Positions 1-8,667 of a stretch of DNA of 59,558 bases are shown in pieces. The stretch is taken from assembly GCA_000310025.1 (NCBI GenBank), contig FN649734.1, positions 1,442,466 to 1,502,023 on the forward strand, read 5' to 3'. Each line of letters begins with the position of its first letter. Position 1 is the stretch's first letter. The translations under genes and the position numbers were made by a program. The notes beneath the pieces were generated by a model. That model had not been told where the DNA came from. It saw nothing but the letters and a program-made list of their open reading frames with translations, and ran no database searches. This DNA comes from Ectocarpus siliculosus (taxonomy: Eukaryota > Sar > Phaeophyceae > Ectocarpales > Ectocarpaceae).

Positions 1-1228
1 TACACATGGCATAGAGTACTTAGCGATACAATGGGATACGTGTCTATCTATTTATTATTTTATGTAGCCGAAGGCTCCGTAACGGATCCGTTTGATAGAA
101 TACTGGGGCCGGAATAGTTGCGTGCCATAGGTTTTCAGCAGCCCTGTCCCGTCGGCGAATCACAATATACGGCCGGCCAGACATCGGAGTTTACCGGTGG
201 CAACATCTTCCACCATGGACATCACCTTCCATGAGTGGTCGGTGTTGCCACTCCGTCGCGAATAGGAACGATCAATAGAGTGTAGTCTATGCGTTGGCTA
301 AATTTGCGCTTATATCCACTCTATTGTAGGTAACCCGATGCATTCTTTACCCATATTCCGATTCCACACGTTTCCTAGGAGAAACCTACACAAACGTAAC
401 ACGGAACACTCTAGATTTTGGAGAAGTTTACAAGAAACTTCAGGGAAAAGCGCGTCCCCTACCGACTGAAAATGCACAAGCCTCCATGTCTGCAAAAGAA
501 CGACTCGGGCGCGCGCGCGGCATAAACGGAGGACAGAGGAGGCGAGGAGGCTCAGCAACGACCTATGTCTACTGTCGGTATTTTCATAACGCCTCTCTAT
601 TTCTTACTGCAACGCGGGGTAGACCGCTTTCCATGAGGGCATACTCAAAACAAACCTCGCGCCCGTGCGAACAGTCTTCTTATAATCTGCCAAATACCGA
701 GAATGAAGGCAATATCGAGCGGCCCGCTACAACAGCAGCACTGCAGCAGCAGCACCATCTGCGATATTTCGTAACATCGTCATCATCAGCAGCAAACTTC
801 ATCAGCGGTTGGCCGGTTTCTTCCCTCACGGCGAAAAGACATACTTCGAAGTACCACTTTCATTTCGTACTAAGTTTATCGCAGTTTTAGTTCGTCGTAT
901 CATGTTGATGTTTTTCTGTGTTGTCAGTTTGTGGTCGTCGTTGACAGGACCGCCTTGACAACAGAGAGCGGAGGAGGCGAGTCTAACGAGCCAGCTCTAT
1001 TTCTTACACACCCACCCACCCACCCACCCCGGCCTTTGCCGGATAGAGAGAAAAGTACCGACCCAACGAAATTATACCAACGGAGGAGCCTTTGTAATTG
1101 GAGGAATTATTTCTTGACGCGTGGACCAGCAACTGTTTTTCTTTCATTTGCGACCCACCAATCGGTCCCCGCTTCCACGCCTTTTGCAGCCTGGGTAATT
1201 TACGACGCCTCCATGTGAGTATTTTACG
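1..1228. other. flanking DNA without a recognised gene
   Basis: No coding region here resembles a known family. Short open frames (for example 486-890 and 931-1218) are rich in Arg, Ser and Pro and show no domain. Short related segments recur: GAGGAGGC-type runs followed by CTCTATTTCTTAC occur near 550-605 and 965-1005, and TTTACGACGCCTC occurs twice near 1199 and 1224. I read this as decayed repeat DNA. Confidence 0.5.
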
Positions 1229-1478
1229 ACGCCTCTTTCAACAGATACCACTGATACTAACAACATAGAACAACGTGCTCACGGGCAGCGCATACACTCT
1301 ATTCACGTCAGTCACTCAATGTGAATCAGATTTCGGTGATTGATCTTTCGTATACTCGACGCAGTGTCAATATGATGGAAAGAATATATGGTATCGAAGG
1401 ATCGATACTAGGGTGTAAGCGCTGCCAGTGAGCGCGTTGTTCTGTCTTAGAATCAGTGGTATCTGTTCATAGAGGTGC
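1229..1478. repeat. foldback (MITE-like) inverted repeat
   Basis: Left arm about 1229-1301 and right arm about 1409-1478 are inverted copies of each other at roughly 80-85 percent by eye, with a spacer of about 108 bases. The outer ends read CCTCTTTCAACAGATACC on the left and GGTATCTGTTCATAGAGG on the right. Part of the right arm (GCTGCCAGTGAGC) is repeated about 55 bases later, so the right side also carries a short tandem duplication. The structure resembles a non-autonomous foldback element; no transposase is nearby. Confidence 0.6.
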
Positions 1479-1879
1479 TGCCAGTGAGCACGCTGTTCTG
1501 TCTTCGTACTCAGGCTGAAACGGGCATGGATGCGCAGACCTGTTGGACTAGAAAAGTGGATTGTTCATGAACGCCAAAGAATAAACCCTCCTTATCATTA
1601 CAAAGTGGTTGAAGAGTTCCGCCGTTGGTATCATTTCGTTCGATTGGTACTTTCCTATCTACCCGACATGCGCCGGGTGGGTCTGTAAGAAATAGGGCGG
1701 GCGCGTTAGAATCGCCTTCGCTCTCCTGTCAAGGACGACACCAAACTCACAACGTCCAAAAACATCAACGAACATGATCTGCAACATACATAAATGTACG
1801 ACTTACAAACTGCTGTCGAAAGGGTATGCGCGAAAACTTTCAAGACGCCTACTAATCGTAAATCGGGGTCCGTGGTGGG

Positions 1880-2010
1880 GTGTACTGGTGTACTCATAGT
1901 TGTGCATGACGTAGTCGTTAGACCATTGACCTCGCACCCCTACAAAGCCGGGACGGGGCACGCCGGGTTCTCACTGGACCAGGCTCTCACATCACCAAGC
2001 GCAAAGCACC
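1880..2010 (-). repeat. dispersed repeat, copy 1
   Basis: Read on the minus strand, this contains an AACCCGGCGTGCCCCGTCCC-like core, then a segment containing GTCAATGGTCTAACGACTAC, then GAGTACACC. The same order of blocks occurs near 33600-33745 (plus strand) and 35695-35800 (minus strand). It is a dispersed repeat family without an obvious coding function. Confidence 0.5.
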
Positions 2011-2535
2011 GTGAGGTATTCGGCGAGTCGCATGAAGGGTGCGCTGCATCGTGCTAAGGGTGTTTGGCATCTTGTGCGTACTTCCTCGCGTACGGATGAC
2101 AGCTGCGTATGACTTACTATATTTTCTGGTGCTTTCACTTCCAGAGACAGTTGTAAGCACAGTGAAGCTGTGCCTCGAGGGTGCTCGACCAATTTAACAC
2201 AACGTGGTGCGATTATCCCCTTTGCGCGCAGTGAGGGTTCTCGACCCCGCACAACATATTCTACTCGACCAGCATTATGGCTACCGCAAAAAAAAAAACA
2301 GAGGTAAAAAAAAAACGATAACCTGGCTGCCGAGTTCACGAAGTGAATTGGCTTGTTGTACAACGTCGTTGCCAAGCGATAAAAACCCAACCACGACGGC
2401 AAACACCGGGGGAGAGGCAAACACCGGGGGGGGGAAAGAGAGGGATCATTATGGAGGCGGGGGGCGGGGACATGTAATACCCATGTATCCCCGGGTTTCA
2501 CGCCGAGGCGTCGGCGCTTTTGGCGTCCGGCTCTC

Positions 2536-2558
2536 TAACCCTAACCCTAACCCTAACC
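2536..2558 (+). repeat. interstitial telomere-like repeat (CCCTAA)
   Basis: Almost four head-to-tail TAACCC units sit inside otherwise complex DNA, so this is an interstitial tract and not a chromosome end. A second tract in the opposite orientation lies at 3161-3176. Confidence 0.75.
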
Positions 2559-3160
2559 AATAGGCTCTCTCTCGCAGAGAACGCAGTAGCGAGACACCGC
2601 ACGAGAACTCGCAAGCAGGGGTCCGCATGAGTAAGCGGGGTAGATTGATCAAGTCAAACGTAACCCTACAAGACCAAGGCTACGAGTAGATTTGCGAGAA
2701 TATGTTCCCTGTTGTACAGTGCTAGAAGCGGCAAGGGCAAGTAGTTTGGCAAGGCAGGTGGTAATGTGGGATGGTGGTTAGCTGTGAGCTGCTTCGCTTA
2801 TTTCGAGCTTTGGTCGATATGTAGGTATGGGGTGCAACCGTACGTGTGCTCCTGTAGCACGGCTGGGTGAGCTTGGGCCGGCTTCTGACGAGCAAATGGG
2901 GAAGGGGTAACGAGAGCGAGGCAAGTTTGCAATGCATCTAACCTCATGGTAACTTGTCGACGATTGGTGGTAATTTTTCGAATTTCTTCCCCCTCCGGGG
3001 GGGGGCTATGTGTCCGGATTTTGTTTTCGCGAAGACCCTAGGTAAAGTGCTAGCACTTTTTCGTACAACTACCAACCATCCAGGGTCATGCAGGAGGGGG
3101 TAAACACCACGGCCCTTTTCTTCTTTTTATTTATTTTCGTGCCACGCCTTCCTCCTGCAA

Positions 3161-3176
3161 GGGTTAGGGTTAGGGT
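3161..3176 (+). repeat. interstitial telomere-like repeat (TTAGGG)
   Basis: This is a short GGGTTAGGGTTAGGGT tract just upstream of the GC-rich exon-like frame. Its orientation is opposite to the tract at 2536-2558. Confidence 0.6.
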
Positions 3177-3181
3177 CTTCC

Positions 3182-3548
3182 GAGCGGTTTCCCAGGGACC
3201 CGGCCCTGAGACCCAGCCTCGGGGACTACGACTTAAGGGCGGCCGAGGCCGCCGCCGGCGGCTCGTCGACGGCCGTCCACCCGGCCCTCGGGCGCAAGCC
3301 CACGGGGGCCCCGTACGACCCGGCGCTCAGTCGTTTCCTCTTCCACGACGACGGCCGCGTCACCCCCAGCGCCCACGCCTACCGCTCGGAGTCCGCCAGG
3401 CATGTTCGCTTTGCAGTCAACATACCCCTGCTCATTTGGATGCTGCAGACGCCGTGTCGCCCCTCCCATGTGTGTACACACTCAGCACCGTTGCTGCGTG
3501 CACACCTTTCACTGTTCGGTATTGCAATTTTCGACACCGTTATCGTGT
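3182..3548 (+). CDS. possible host exon next to the retrotransposon insertion (unrecognised)
   Basis: Frame 2 is open from before 3182 through the start of the 5' LTR. The first part is GC-rich and reads as plausible protein (segments such as RKPTGAPYDPALSRFLFHDD and RVTPSAHAYRSESARHVRF); the part after about 3420 reads as hydrophobic sequence and may be intron read-through. CAG followed by GCATGT near 3399 could be a rare GC-type donor. I recognise no family. The LTR element is inserted at 3548/3549, so if this is an exon the gene may be interrupted. GC-rich DNA can be open by chance, so confidence is low. Confidence 0.25.
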
Positions 3549-3857
3549 TGTTATGGTATTTGGAGGTAGACATGTGATCGTGGTTGATCATGGTTATTTG
3601 GCGCCGTCGGATGCTAAGACGTGACGTCATGCTAGATCAGGGCTTTATGCCGAGACATGTGCCCTTCTGTTCAGTGTGTGCGTACAGGCGATCTATGATC
3701 GCGTGTGCGTGGGATATTGTGAGTTGGCTTGGAAAGCGTTAATCAAGAGAAAGAGAACAACGGAAAGCAACAACAACCTGCTACTGTGGTCGGACAAGAG
3801 AGTTCCACACAGCTCAAAGGTGATTGATTCTGAAGGAAGGGGTCAAATACCATTACA
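3549..3857 (+). repeat. 5' LTR
   Basis: This 309-base direct repeat starts TGTTATGG and ends ACCATTACA. It matches 17578-17887 apart from one missing base. A 60-residue open frame (3676 onward) occurs in both LTRs but looks like a chance frame. The palindrome GTGATCGTGGTTGATCAT lies near the LTR start. Confidence 0.93.
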
Positions 3858-3858
3858 C

Positions 3859-3875
3859 TGGCGTTGTTGGTTTTG
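3859..3875 (+). other. candidate primer-binding site
   Basis: TGGCGTTGTTGG begins one base after the LTR end. TGG is the complement of a tRNA CCA end, as expected for a primer-binding site. The sequence does not match the usual initiator-Met site and I cannot name the tRNA. Confidence 0.4.
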
Positions 3876-3979
3876 GTCGTGTTGCTTGATTCTTGCGTTC
3901 AATTGATTTTGATTTTTTCGCTTTTTTGCAGTCTGCTGCATAGCGGCAGGGTAACACAGCCTTGTGGCCCTGCTTCAGC

Positions 3980-5314
3980 ATGTCGGCTCCTGATGAGCCG
4001 CGAGGTAGCAGCGACTCTGCTGCCTCGACCTCGGTCCCTTTGTCGCCGCACAACACTCCTGATGATGATGATTCGCATGCTTCGCGTAGCTCGCTCCGTG
4101 TTGATAAGGATTCGCCGAATGCCTTCTTGCATGTTCGCGGTCGGACTTTTCAGCAGCAGCAGCAGCAGCCACGATCGCGATCGCAGTTCGAACGCACGTT
4201 AGCAGACGTAGACTCTCAGGAAGATGATGTTGCACGATCGCACACTGAAGGCCTTGGTCGCGCGCCGCGCTCCAGGTCTGTGCCCTCTCGTGATTCAGCT
4301 CGCCGCTGGTCATCAGATGTGGCACACCGCCTTGAGACACCTGCAGAAATGCAGATGCGCTCGGTGGTTCAACGCGCACACTCACACCCCGCATCCAATT
4401 CCGAACACAGCAATGTGCCGAAATTGGATGGTGAAGGCTCTCGCTCTCCGAGTTTGATTGAAGCCTCACGCACGCATACGAATGAAGCTCACAGCTCCAT
4501 TGTGCGCGTGTCGGACGCCCCCAGTGGCGCGGTCGAGTCTAGTACTCCTGCCCCTGGTAGCCCAGCTGTCGCTGTCGGCATGTTTGAACCTCAGAGTTTG
4601 AATTATTCTGACGCCAGCCCGGCTGCATCCCATTCCGAGCGCGGATATGTGCCGAATGTGGATAGTGTTGGCTCTCAATCCTCGAGTTTGATCGATGCCT
4701 CACACGCGCACTCGATTGGAGTTAACAGCTCCGTCGAACGCACGTCAGAACGCACCAGCGGAGCGGTCGCCTCGAGCGATTCTGCCCCTGGTCTCGCTGT
4801 CGCAAGTCCCCGAGAAACTATCAATACGTTCTCTCGGCTGCATGCCGACACCCCTTCTTTATCGCATTCCGAGAACACCACAAATGTTTCGGAGATGGAT
4901 GGAGATGGCTCTCGCTGGCAAAGTTTGAGAGTCACTGCGACCTCACAGCAGTCGGATACACTGAGATCCGCTGACGGTGAGACACCGCAAGCCACCAGCG
5001 GCGCATTTGCTTCCAGCAACCCTGCCCCGCCTGGTGCCGCGCATGATGCAAGCGACGCTGCACTTGTGTACCCGCGTCCACAATCACGTGAATATGTTCC
5101 GACTGGCAACCATGCTTCTGCCCCTGTTAGTACCGATGCAATTGCAGGCAGAGACGTAGAACCTGTATCTAGTGTATCGTTACCCGCCGTAGACGAAGAT
5201 CGTACCCCTACAGCAGCCCCTCCTCTCCCATTTGCGCCCACACCCGTGCAAACTACGAGTATGCCTGTTGTTAGACGGTCACGGCGTCTAGCTGGTAAAC
5301 CACCATCTATCTGA
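3980..5314 (+). CDS. retroelement ORF1: Ser-rich repeat protein (Gag N-terminal extension)
   Basis: The first ATG (3980, MSAPDEPRGSS) gives 445 residues ending in TGA at 5312. The protein is rich in Ser, Ala, Thr and Pro and has no recognised domain. It contains three imperfect repeats of about 80 residues (starting near 4390, 4610 and 4850), each with a SHSE-like start, a GSxxxSL segment and an SGA(V/F)(A/E)SS segment. It ends in a basic stretch (VVRRSRRLAGKPPSI) resembling STRTRRR in the integrase ORF. After the TGA, the next frame stays open to 5434 (continuing with DALDLARSTAAPTRPV), and Gag-like repeats begin at 5442. ORF1 and Gag may therefore once have been one frame. This is either a frameshift lesion or a +1 recoding site. 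Confidence 0.6.
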   Translation: MSAPDEPRGSSDSAASTSVPLSPHNTPDDDDSHASRSSLRVDKDSPNAFLHVRGRTFQQQQQQPRSRSQFERTLADVDSQEDDVARSHTEGLGRAPRSRSVPSRDSARRWSSDVAHRLETPAEMQMRSVVQRAHSHPASNSEHSNVPKLDGEGSRSPSLIEASRTHTNEAHSSIVRVSDAPSGAVESSTPAPGSPAVAVGMFEPQSLNYSDASPAASHSERGYVPNVDSVGSQSSSLIDASHAHSIGVNSSVERTSERTSGAVASSDSAPGLAVASPRETINTFSRLHADTPSLSHSENTTNVSEMDGDGSRWQSLRVTATSQQSDTLRSADGETPQATSGAFASSNPAPPGAAHDASDAALVYPRPQSREYVPTGNHASAPVSTDAIAGRDVEPVSSVSLPAVDEDRTPTAAPPLPFAPTPVQTTSMPVVRRSRRLAGKPPSI

Positions 5315-5441
5315 CGCTCTCGATCTAGCACGGTCAACGGCCGCTCCAACGCGTCCTGTGCCTGCCCATGAAATTACCGAAAAACGACTACACCCAGTTG
5401 TACCCCATGGTAATGCAACCTCGTCTGTTGGACCTTGACCC

Positions 5442-5679
5442 AGCTCACCGGCTCTAATGAGCATGGTTTGCAGCAGGCTCGCCCTTACCCTTCGGGGTAT
5501 GGTTCGCAGAGCCCCTCGCTCACCGATCCTACGGGATTTGGTTCGACGCGAAACCCTCCCAGCTCACCGGCTCTAATGAGCATGGTTTGCAGCAGGCTCG
5601 CACTTACCCTTCGAGGTATGGTTGGCAGAGCCCCTCGCTCACCGATCCTACGGGATTTGGTTCGACGCGAAACCCTCCC
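5442..5679 (+). repeat. 119-base tandem duplication at the Gag N-terminus
   Basis: Two copies begin at 5442 and 5561 with AGCTCACCGGCTCTAATGAG. The unit is 119 bases, which is not a multiple of three, so the same peptide (LTGSNEHGLQQAR) is read in frame 2 in the first copy and frame 1 in the second. The duplication therefore shifts everything upstream out of frame with Gag. Confidence 0.85.
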
Positions 5680-8667
5680 ACCGACTCACAGGGGTTCGGT
5701 GCGGAGCCCTCGCTCACCGATCCTACGGGATTTGGTTCGACGCGAAACCCTCCCACCGACCCTAAGGGGTTCGGTGCGGAGCCCTCGCTCACCGATCCTA
5801 CGGGATTTGGTTCGACGCGAAACTCTCCCACCGACCCACAGGGGTTCGGTGAGGAGCACACGCTCACCCGTACTTCGGGATTTGGTTCGCAGCAAATGGC
5901 GCTCACCGGCTCGAATGAGCTTGGTTCCGAGCCCCAGCACGCCGGCCCTGCGGGGTACGGTATGCCATACCAGCAGCAAGGGCTGTTGCTGAATCCACCA
6001 CTGTCCATCGCGAGAGGTGGTTATGTGGTACCGCCCCCGGCCCAACCGTCATACAGCCAAATGGCGCAAGGACCGCCGGATCTCAGCCTCCGAACGGGGG
6101 ATGAATTGTTCCTTGACATTCCGGTGTCTAACTTCGCGCACGTGCACCAGCAGGCCTTCACGGAAGCATGCAGGATACAAGTCGCCAAGGCGGCTACAGT
6201 GCTGACGACGATGTTAGAAACCTCGGAGAGACCTACGGTCACTCTCCGTGAATTCATGCATCACGTCGCTCATGCCCCTACGGTAGACGCCCCACTAGTC
6301 GAATCGGTCACGCGCCTTCTGCACGGGCTCAGAGGAGGTTACGCTAACCTTACAGGTGGCTACCGTCCGACGGAGGTCAACTGGTACCTTCCCCCTTCGA
6401 TTCTGCCAACGACGTTTGGTGCTTCTGCAGCATTCGCCAAGCAGACGGGCGATTTCCGTGTCGTCACCCACCGAAAGGTGAAGAAAGAGCCCGCTACCGA
6501 CAGCAGCAGCTCCCACAGCCGTGGCAGCCGTGGTCGTGGTAGTGGTCGAGGTTCTTCCAGCAGCCGTGGACGTGGCAACCATAACGGTCACCGTCAACGT
6601 GGTTCTCGAGGGTCGCGCTCTTCCGCAGCTAGCGAAAGTGACGCGTCGGCTTCCGTGGCCGCCAGCAGCTCCAAGAGATCGAATCGAGGCAAACGTGGCA
6701 AGAAGCGCTCTGGGTCCAACGGCCGCCGAGAGGAGGTCGCTGTTGAACGCAAGCCTTCGGCGACTAAAAGCGTCAGCAAGGAGGACACGAGTCGTGGCCG
6801 TCGTCGTAGCCGGAGTCATAGCAGGAGCTGTAGCCCACGCCGCCGCGGACACCGCCGCGGGCACCGCAGCAGCGACGGCTCGGAGGCACCAGCCTATGAG
6901 GATCACTCCCCTGTGGAGATCTTTGACGCAAACCAACCGCACCTGACCACCGATCTTCCACTGGAAGAGCGTCTGGACCAACCCCTGACAGCTCCGCGTG
7001 ATGACAGGCAAGTACCGTTGTTGGGTGATGTCGCAGCCAGCGACCACTCATTGATGTCACGCAACAGTGCATTCGTAGGCCATAACGCCCAACCGTTGTC
7101 GTCAACGACTGCTCGTGCTCGCCAAGTAGAGATAGACAAGGCTGACGCGCTTGCAGAAGCTGCACGAATCAGAGAGATCAGTGCGAAGTACATCAAGACG
7201 AAGTTTAGGGATATTCGTATACAACCATCGATCCCTTGGCCGGCAAACCTGAAACAGGCTGTGCCGCAGTTGTTAGATTCTATCAAGGCTGCAGCCTTAG
7301 ATGTCTTGCAACAGGCTGACCCTTTCATCGATTTTGACAAATCCGATACGTGGGTTCGCGGGTGGGAAAACCCGCTGAAGAAAGCCATCATTAACGCCGT
7401 ATCCCCAAACAAGCAAACCACTGGTGACCTTATCAGCTCTATCAATGGTATGTTTGTGCAGGTGAAGCAGCGTATGGACGACGGTATGAACGGAGGAGAA
7501 GCTTTCAAGCACCTTCTTCGTCTGATCGCGTCTCACTTCAAGCATGAAGACCGTGGAGATGCCTTGACAACGCTGAATGCGTTCGGTGTTCCCAACGGAA
7601 CTACGTTTGGAGAATTTTTGCGACAGTATCGTACTGCCGTGAACAACATCACGCACTATTCCAGTCTTTTTAGCCTAAACGAGACTTGGATTGTCGGGAT
7701 CACAAGGAATAAGATCAACGACCAGTTTTCTGTGATGATGTCTGACTGTTTTCCGGGTGCAAAGCGTACCGCTGCAGAACCCTACAGTAGTCTGGATGAG
7801 ATGTGGCGAGTGCTGAATGAGTTCACGACCTCTAAGGTTAAGGCAGAGAATGGCGAGCAATATGCTGCGCTCTCGCTTAGTGGATTATCGTTGCATTCGC
7901 AAGGCGGTAGTCGTTCTCAAGGACGTTCGACGACGCAATCGCAGCAGCCTTGGAGCTCCCAGGGAGCACGTGGCAAATCGGTCATGCGTGTTAAGGCAGA
8001 GCCAATTCATGATGTGTTTTGTGTTAGCTACGATGCTTGGCCGCTGGCCACCGATGATCATTGGGAGACAGTGCATGCTGTTGTTTCCAGTGGTTTCAAA
8101 CGTCAACTCCCCCCCCTTTGGACACCACTCCTTAGGACTAGAGCTGACCGAGCACAAGCGTTCAGCGCGAATGCTGGCCGTTGTTTAAACTGTCACGGGT
8201 CTGGCCACTCCATCAAACACTGTGAACAGCCTTTCACCAATGCTAGTGGTGTCCTGAACCCAGATTTAGGTGCACTGACTGATGGTGATGACACGTTTCG
8301 CCTGTGGCAAGAGCGCTTGCGGTCCTGGAGGACTAAGCCTGCGACTGCCACAACACACGGCTCACGCAACTCGAATGGCCAACAAAACCGGCGCCGTTCA
8401 CACAGACCAGCTCATAGAGTTCAATACGCTGGTAACGCTCCAAACCCGCAACAATACACTCAGACGTGGCATCAACCGCCACCACAGGGCCTGCTGCAAT
8501 CTAGTGCACCAGCCCAACAGCACACATTGGTAGCATACCAGCCTCATGCAGGTACTGCTCCAGCGTCTGCCACACACGCGCAGCCGGCGTTAAGAATCAA
8601 CAGCCGACTCCCCGTAGACTCCAACCCAAATGCCCGCACTCCTGGAACGTATAATGCTGGTAACTGA
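5461..8667 (+). CDS. gag: retroelement Gag polyprotein
   Basis: The frame is open from 5461; no ATG occurs before about 5899, so the natural start is unclear and may lie in ORF1. In order there are GFG repeats (5638-5860), an SR/RG-rich basic region (about 6500-6870, with SRGRGSGRG and RRRSRSHSRSCSPRRR), a helical capsid-like region (about 7150-7890, with an IDFDKSDTWVRGW segment typical in style of retrotransposon Gag), and a CCHC zinc knuckle at 8182-8223 (CLNCHGSGHSIKHC, C-x2-C-x4-H-x4-C). The knuckle should bind element RNA in the particle. The ORF ends with TGA at 8665; the same frame then stays open for another 957 bases, so read-through would extend Gag. Length (about 1,000 residues) is large for a gypsy Gag because of the added repeat and SR regions. 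Confidence 0.85.
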   Translation, partial: AWFAAGSPLPFGVWFAEPLAHRSYGIWFDAKPSQLTGSNEHGLQQARTYPSRYGWQSPSLTDPTGFGSTRNPPTDSQGFGAEPSLTDPTGFGSTRNPPTDPKGFGAEPSLTDPTGFGSTRNSPTDPQGFGEEHTLTRTSGFGSQQMALTGSNELGSEPQHAGPAGYGMPYQQQGLLLNPPLSIARGGYVVPPPAQPSYSQMAQGPPDLSLRTGDELFLDIPVSNFAHVHQQAFTEACRIQVAKAATVLTTMLETSERPTVTLREFMHHVAHAPTVDAPLVESVTRLLHGLRGGYANLTGGYRPTEVNWYLPPSILPTTFGASAAFAKQTGDFRVVTHRKVKKEPATDSSSSHSRGSRGRGSGRGSSSSRGRGNHNGHRQRGSRGSRSSAASESDASASVAASSSKRSNRGKRGKKRSGSNGRREEVAVERKPSATKSVSKEDTSRGRRRSRSHSRSCSPRRRGHRRGHRSSDGSEAPAYEDHSPVEIFDANQPHLTTDLPLEERLDQPLTAPRDDRQVPLLGDVAASDHSLMSRNSAFVGHNAQPLSSTTARARQVEIDKADALAEAARIREISAKYIKTKFRDIRIQPSIPWPANLKQAVPQLLDSIKAAALDVLQQADPFIDFDKSDTWVRGWENPLKKAIINAVSPNKQTTGDLISSINGMFVQVKQRMDDGMNGGEAFKHLLRLIASHFKHEDRGDALTTLNAFGVPNGTTFGEFLRQYRTAVNNITHYSSLFSLNETWIVGITRNKINDQFSVMMSDCFPGAKRTAAEPYSSLDEMWRVLNEFTTSKVKAENGEQYAALSLSGLSLHSQGGSRSQGRSTTQSQQPWSSQGARGKSVMRVKAEPIHDVFCVSYDAWPLATDDHWETVHAVVSSGFKRQLPPLWTPLLRTRADRAQAFSANAGRCLNCHGSGHSIKHCEQPFTNASGVLNPDLGALTDGDDTFRLWQERLRSWRTKPATATTHGSRNSNGQQNRRRSHRPAHRVQYAGNAPNPQQYTQTWHQPPPQGLLQSSAPAQQHTLVAYQPHAGTAPASATHAQPALRINSRLPVDSNPNARTPGTYNAGN
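5638..5860 (+). repeat. 75-base coding minisatellite in Gag
   Basis: Units start at 5638, 5713 and 5788, with a related start at 5519. Each encodes about 25 residues of the form LTDPTGFGSTRNPPTD followed by GFGAEPS. The GFG spacing resembles FG-type low-complexity repeats. Period 75 keeps the frame. Confidence 0.85.

Noticed and set aside
2536-2558. Chromosome end
   Set aside because: The telomere-like tract is short and is flanked on both sides by complex sequence.
3859-3875. Initiator-methionine tRNA primer-binding site
   Set aside because: The sequence after the LTR is TGGCGTTGTTGG, which does not match the usual TGGTA(T/G)CAGAG type.
5604-6045. Minus-strand frames opposite the Gag repeats
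   Set aside because: They mirror the 75-base coding repeat of Gag and have no independent support.
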